Positions 13,103-15,240 of a stretch of DNA of 15,240 nt are shown here, in pieces. The position numbers were made by a program, and so were the translations under genes. This stretch comes from JAWXCH01 sp034440595 (GTDB taxonomy: Bacteria; Planctomycetota; Planctomycetia; Pirellulales; JALHPA01). A model generated the notes under the pieces. It was not told where the DNA came from and did no database searches. It saw only the letters and a program-made list of their open reading frames with translations. Within the stretch, counting starts at the first letter, position 1, and the number at the start of each line of letters is the position of its first letter. The stretch lies in the NCBI GenBank assembly GCA_034440595.1, contig JAWXCH010000339.1:1-15240 (forward strand). Direction: 5' to 3'.

Positions 13103-14767
13103 CTACCCCGCCAAAAACCCCTTCAACTCCTCCGCCGGGAACAGACAAAAGCTGAATTCTCGCGAGCTAAGAATTCGCTCCGCTTTGGCACGCTCGGCGA
13201 CTGCCCTGGCCGCCTGGTCCAGTTCGCCGCGCTGCGTTGCCAGCCACGGTTGCATGTTCTCGTTCGCCGAACGAATGCTTTGACAGCGACGCTTCGCAGT
13301 CTCGGGCACGTTCGGGGACTCAATCCACCGCTGCTTCTCCGTCAGATAACTTTGCCAGCCTGCGGCGTTGCTGGCTTCCAAGAACCGCTCTGGATGGAAC
13401 AGCAACTCCCGCTGCTGCTGGCGAATCGATCGCAGTTCTGCTTCGCTTCCGCGAGGGTAATCAATTGGCAGTCGCAGCGTGCCTGAGACCGTCATGTAGG
13501 CCGGTGCGGCCAGACCAAAGAACCGCGAAATCAACTGATCGGTCAACTGATCGTACTTGGCTCCACCAATGCCATGCACAAACAGATCCCCCAATAGCAC
13601 CCGCGCCACCATCGTGGTGATCAGCGCCCTGGTCCGCATATGTACGCCAGACTTGGCCAATGCTTGCAACTGCTCGATCGCCGTCGCGGTGCTCCCCTCC
13701 GCCGACAGCGAAAGCGTCGCTTCCCACCCTTGTCGATCGGTCAAGACGATCTGCTCATCCTGACAACGCGCAAACAACCGCTGCCGTCGCGGTGCGTCGT
13801 CGCGATAAACCCAGAACGGGGCCTCAATCCAATCACCTTCTTGCGCCAACTGCGGCACCGGGTGCGCCTGACTGCGAATGTGATTGGCCCGGCGATACTC
13901 GACCAGTGCCGAGTTATACACCTCCCACAGCCGAGGCAAATGCGCCAGCAAATGTGCCGTGAAATGCAAAAACGCCGGCAGGCTGCAAATGCGGCTCTGC
14001 GGGATTTCCAAAGTATCACAGCCCCAGCGTCCTTCCCAAATGTGTCGCGTTTGCGCCAGACACTCACCCAGCGAATTGGTGTGTTTTGCACCATCAATCG
14101 CTATCGGCCACAATTCGCGAATCATTGGGTCCGGCACCAGCCCGGCAATGGTGCTGGCCACACGCTGGCCAAAACTGCGAAACATTTCCGCGTCAATAAT
14201 CTTCCGCTGTTCAAACGGAATCGGCTGCCCCGGCTGATCCAGCAGCACCCCTTCCAGATGCGGGCGGGCAATCGAACCGGTCGGCACGCGCACGCTCGTC
14301 CGCTTGATCGTATCGCTGTCGACAACCAGATTTATGGCCGTGGCATTCTGCTGGCTGGCCATGCGACCCAGCACAAAGTTCTTGAGCCACACGCCCGGAT
14401 GGAACAGCTCGGGCTGATGGCCGGCCAGAAACAGCCGTGGCAGTTTTTTGGCAGTGCTGAGTGCCCGTTGCTCGCAAGAGACATCGCGATAGCTGGCGGT
14501 GTAGTGACACGCCTCATCCAGCAGTTCACGCTGTGATTGCAGGGCCAGCTCTTGCAGCGTCAGGCCATGCAGGTCGTAGTCACACGCCAGCAGTTGCTGA
14601 CGATTCGCATCGGCCAATTGACCGGCCAGCTCCGCAGCAGGAGAAATCAGCTTACCGCCGCTCTTGGCAGGGGCGGCAATTTTTCGAGCTGGCGAAGCGT
14701 CGGGCATGGCGTCGGTCGGTGCGTCTAGTGGCACCGTTTCAATTGATCGAAAATCAGCCGTCGCCAT
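13103..14767 (-). CDS. Large cytoplasmic protein, unknown function, faintly BshC-like
   Basis: 554 residues with no signal peptide or clear membrane segment. The first ~40 residues are low-complexity and rich in Ala and Pro. Conserved-looking blocks are LAGHQPELFHPGVWLKNF at 114-131, INLVVDSDT at 145-153, GDWIEAPFWVYRDD at 311-324 and FVHGIGGAKYDQLTDQLISRFFG at 396-418 followed by VSGTLRLP. The last ~100 residues look helical, with many Arg, Gln and Glu. The GHQP...L...F block, the following acidic strand and the late GG...Y...T block recall the order in BshC, the bacillithiol cysteine-adding enzyme (GQQPG...; ...GGPGE). That is a weak resemblance by eye and not a family call. It starts at ATG 14765-14767, 39 bp after the glycosyltransferase gene, and is probably cotranscribed with it. 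Confidence 0.8.
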   Translation of the reverse strand: MATADFRSIETVPLDAPTDAMPDASPARKIAAPAKSGGKLISPAAELAGQLADANRQQLLACDYDLHGLTLQELALQSQRELLDEACHYTASYRDVSCEQRALSTAKKLPRLFLAGHQPELFHPGVWLKNFVLGRMASQQNATAINLVVDSDTIKRTSVRVPTGSIARPHLEGVLLDQPGQPIPFEQRKIIDAEMFRSFGQRVASTIAGLVPDPMIRELWPIAIDGAKHTNSLGECLAQTRHIWEGRWGCDTLEIPQSRICSLPAFLHFTAHLLAHLPRLWEVYNSALVEYRRANHIRSQAHPVPQLAQEGDWIEAPFWVYRDDAPRRQRLFARCQDEQIVLTDRQGWEATLSLSAEGSTATAIEQLQALAKSGVHMRTRALITTMVARVLLGDLFVHGIGGAKYDQLTDQLISRFFGLAAPAYMTVSGTLRLPIDYPRGSEAELRSIRQQQRELLFHPERFLEASNAAGWQSYLTEKQRWIESPNVPETAKRRCQSIRSANENMQPWLATQRGELDQAARAVAERAKAERILSSREFSFCLFPAEELKGFLAG

Positions 14768-14806
14768 GTTTCGTCCAAAGTCGAACTAAAGCATCTAGGT
14801 CAGAGT

Positions 14807-15240
14807 TTATCGCCGCGTACCAACAGCACTGCTGGACAAGCGAGCAGTGGCACCCAGCCGTGCCGCACTACGGTCTAAGACTTCTTTATAGTATTGCAGA
14901 CGGGTTGCGGCATCGTCCAATGACCCGCCAAATGAACGTTTTTCTTCCAAATAAATCCGATGAACCGGCAGTTCCACTACTTTCAGACCAAAGTGTGCGG
15001 CCTGGACCCATAGTTCCAGCGGCATGGCGTACCCCGTGTCCTGCAGGTCAAAATTCCGCAGCGCCGCAACGCGGTACGCCTTGAACCCACAAAAGGCGTC
15101 GGTGAGCTGAAAACCCAGCCGGCGGTTGATCTCGTCGGTCAGCATTCGATTGATCTGCCGGCGATCCTCGGGGGCAGCATTATCCCCCTCAAACTCCGCC
15201 AGATACCGACTCCCCGAGACAATGTCCACATCCCCGTGGC
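14807..15240 (-). CDS. Family 2 glycosyltransferase, dolichyl-phosphate-mannose-synthase-like (5' part beyond window)
   Basis: The last ~144 residues of a GT2 enzyme that transfers a sugar from a nucleotide donor, typically to a polyprenyl phosphate at the cytoplasmic membrane face. The frame is open to the right edge (HGDVDIVSGSRYL...), so the N-terminal nucleotide-binding half and start lie outside. Seen motifs are DIVSGSRYL, LTDAFCGFKAYR (the acceptor-side block), GYAMPLELWVQAAHFGLKVVELPV and RSFGGSLDDA, in the order found in dolichol-phosphate-mannose-synthase-like proteins. No C-terminal membrane helices are present, so this is the short soluble form. The sugar and acceptor are unknown. 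The unknown protein gene at 13103-14767 follows 39 bp downstream. Confidence 0.9.
   Translation of the reverse strand, partial: HGDVDIVSGSRYLAEFEGDNAAPEDRRQINRMLTDEINRRLGFQLTDAFCGFKAYRVAALRNFDLQDTGYAMPLELWVQAAHFGLKVVELPVHRIYLEEKRSFGGSLDDAATRLQYYKEVLDRSAARLGATARLSSSAVGTRR

Noticed and set aside
13640..14536. A 298-codon plus-strand frame opposite the unknown 554-residue protein
   Set aside because: It lies antisense to a longer gene with conserved blocks and a sound start. Long antisense frames are common at this base composition.

Overview
The window looks like chromosomal DNA from a planctomycete, probably of the order Pirellulales. The evidence is a type III glutamine synthetase, a PEP-CTERM protein, mostly weak Shine-Dalgarno sequences with several TTG/GTG starts, and families of short palindromic repeats scattered between and inside genes. 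No database search was possible, so the placement is inference. I see no phage, insertion sequence, CRISPR array, rRNA or tRNA.

Layout. Positions 1-1199 (minus) hold the N-terminal half of type III glutamine synthetase, running off the left edge. Positions 1530-4389 (minus) hold a two-gene DNA-repair-type unit. It has an MBL-fold, ligase-associated exonuclease upstream and an ATP-dependent DNA ligase homologue downstream. The ligase has kept its fold but lost essentially every nucleotidyltransfer residue. About 200 bp of hairpin-rich DNA lies upstream of this unit. Positions 4636-5848 (minus) hold a radical SAM protein and a small unknown gene. Positions 5850-6145 are a repeat-rich gap with three palindromic repeat families, one arranged as an inverted REPIN-like pair. 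Positions 6146-7811 (minus) hold ilvN and ilvC of branched-chain amino acid synthesis. A small putative membrane protein (8079-8468, plus) follows, then a methyltransferase and a flavin monooxygenase-like protein (8584-10834, minus). Positions 11299-12213 (minus) encode a PEP-CTERM exported protein with a clear intrinsic terminator. Positions 12491-13099 (plus) carry a near-consensus sigma-70 promoter and a small secreted protein. Positions 13103-15240 (minus) hold a large unknown protein with a faint BshC-like look and the C-terminal part of a dolichyl-phosphate-mannose-synthase-like glycosyltransferase.

How the genes relate. ilvN and ilvC act in one pathway: ilvN regulates acetohydroxyacid synthase and ilvC catalyses the next step. 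The exonuclease and the ligase homologue correspond to two members of the known bacterial ligase/exonuclease/helicase/phosphoesterase cluster. The helicase and phosphoesterase are absent here and the ligase is apparently a pseudoenzyme, so any surviving function must be non-ligating. The other genes look like independent one- or two-gene units. The points most worth following are the pseudo-ligase, the four-hairpin element upstream of its exonuclease partner, and the REPIN-like pair with compensatory changes next to ilvC.
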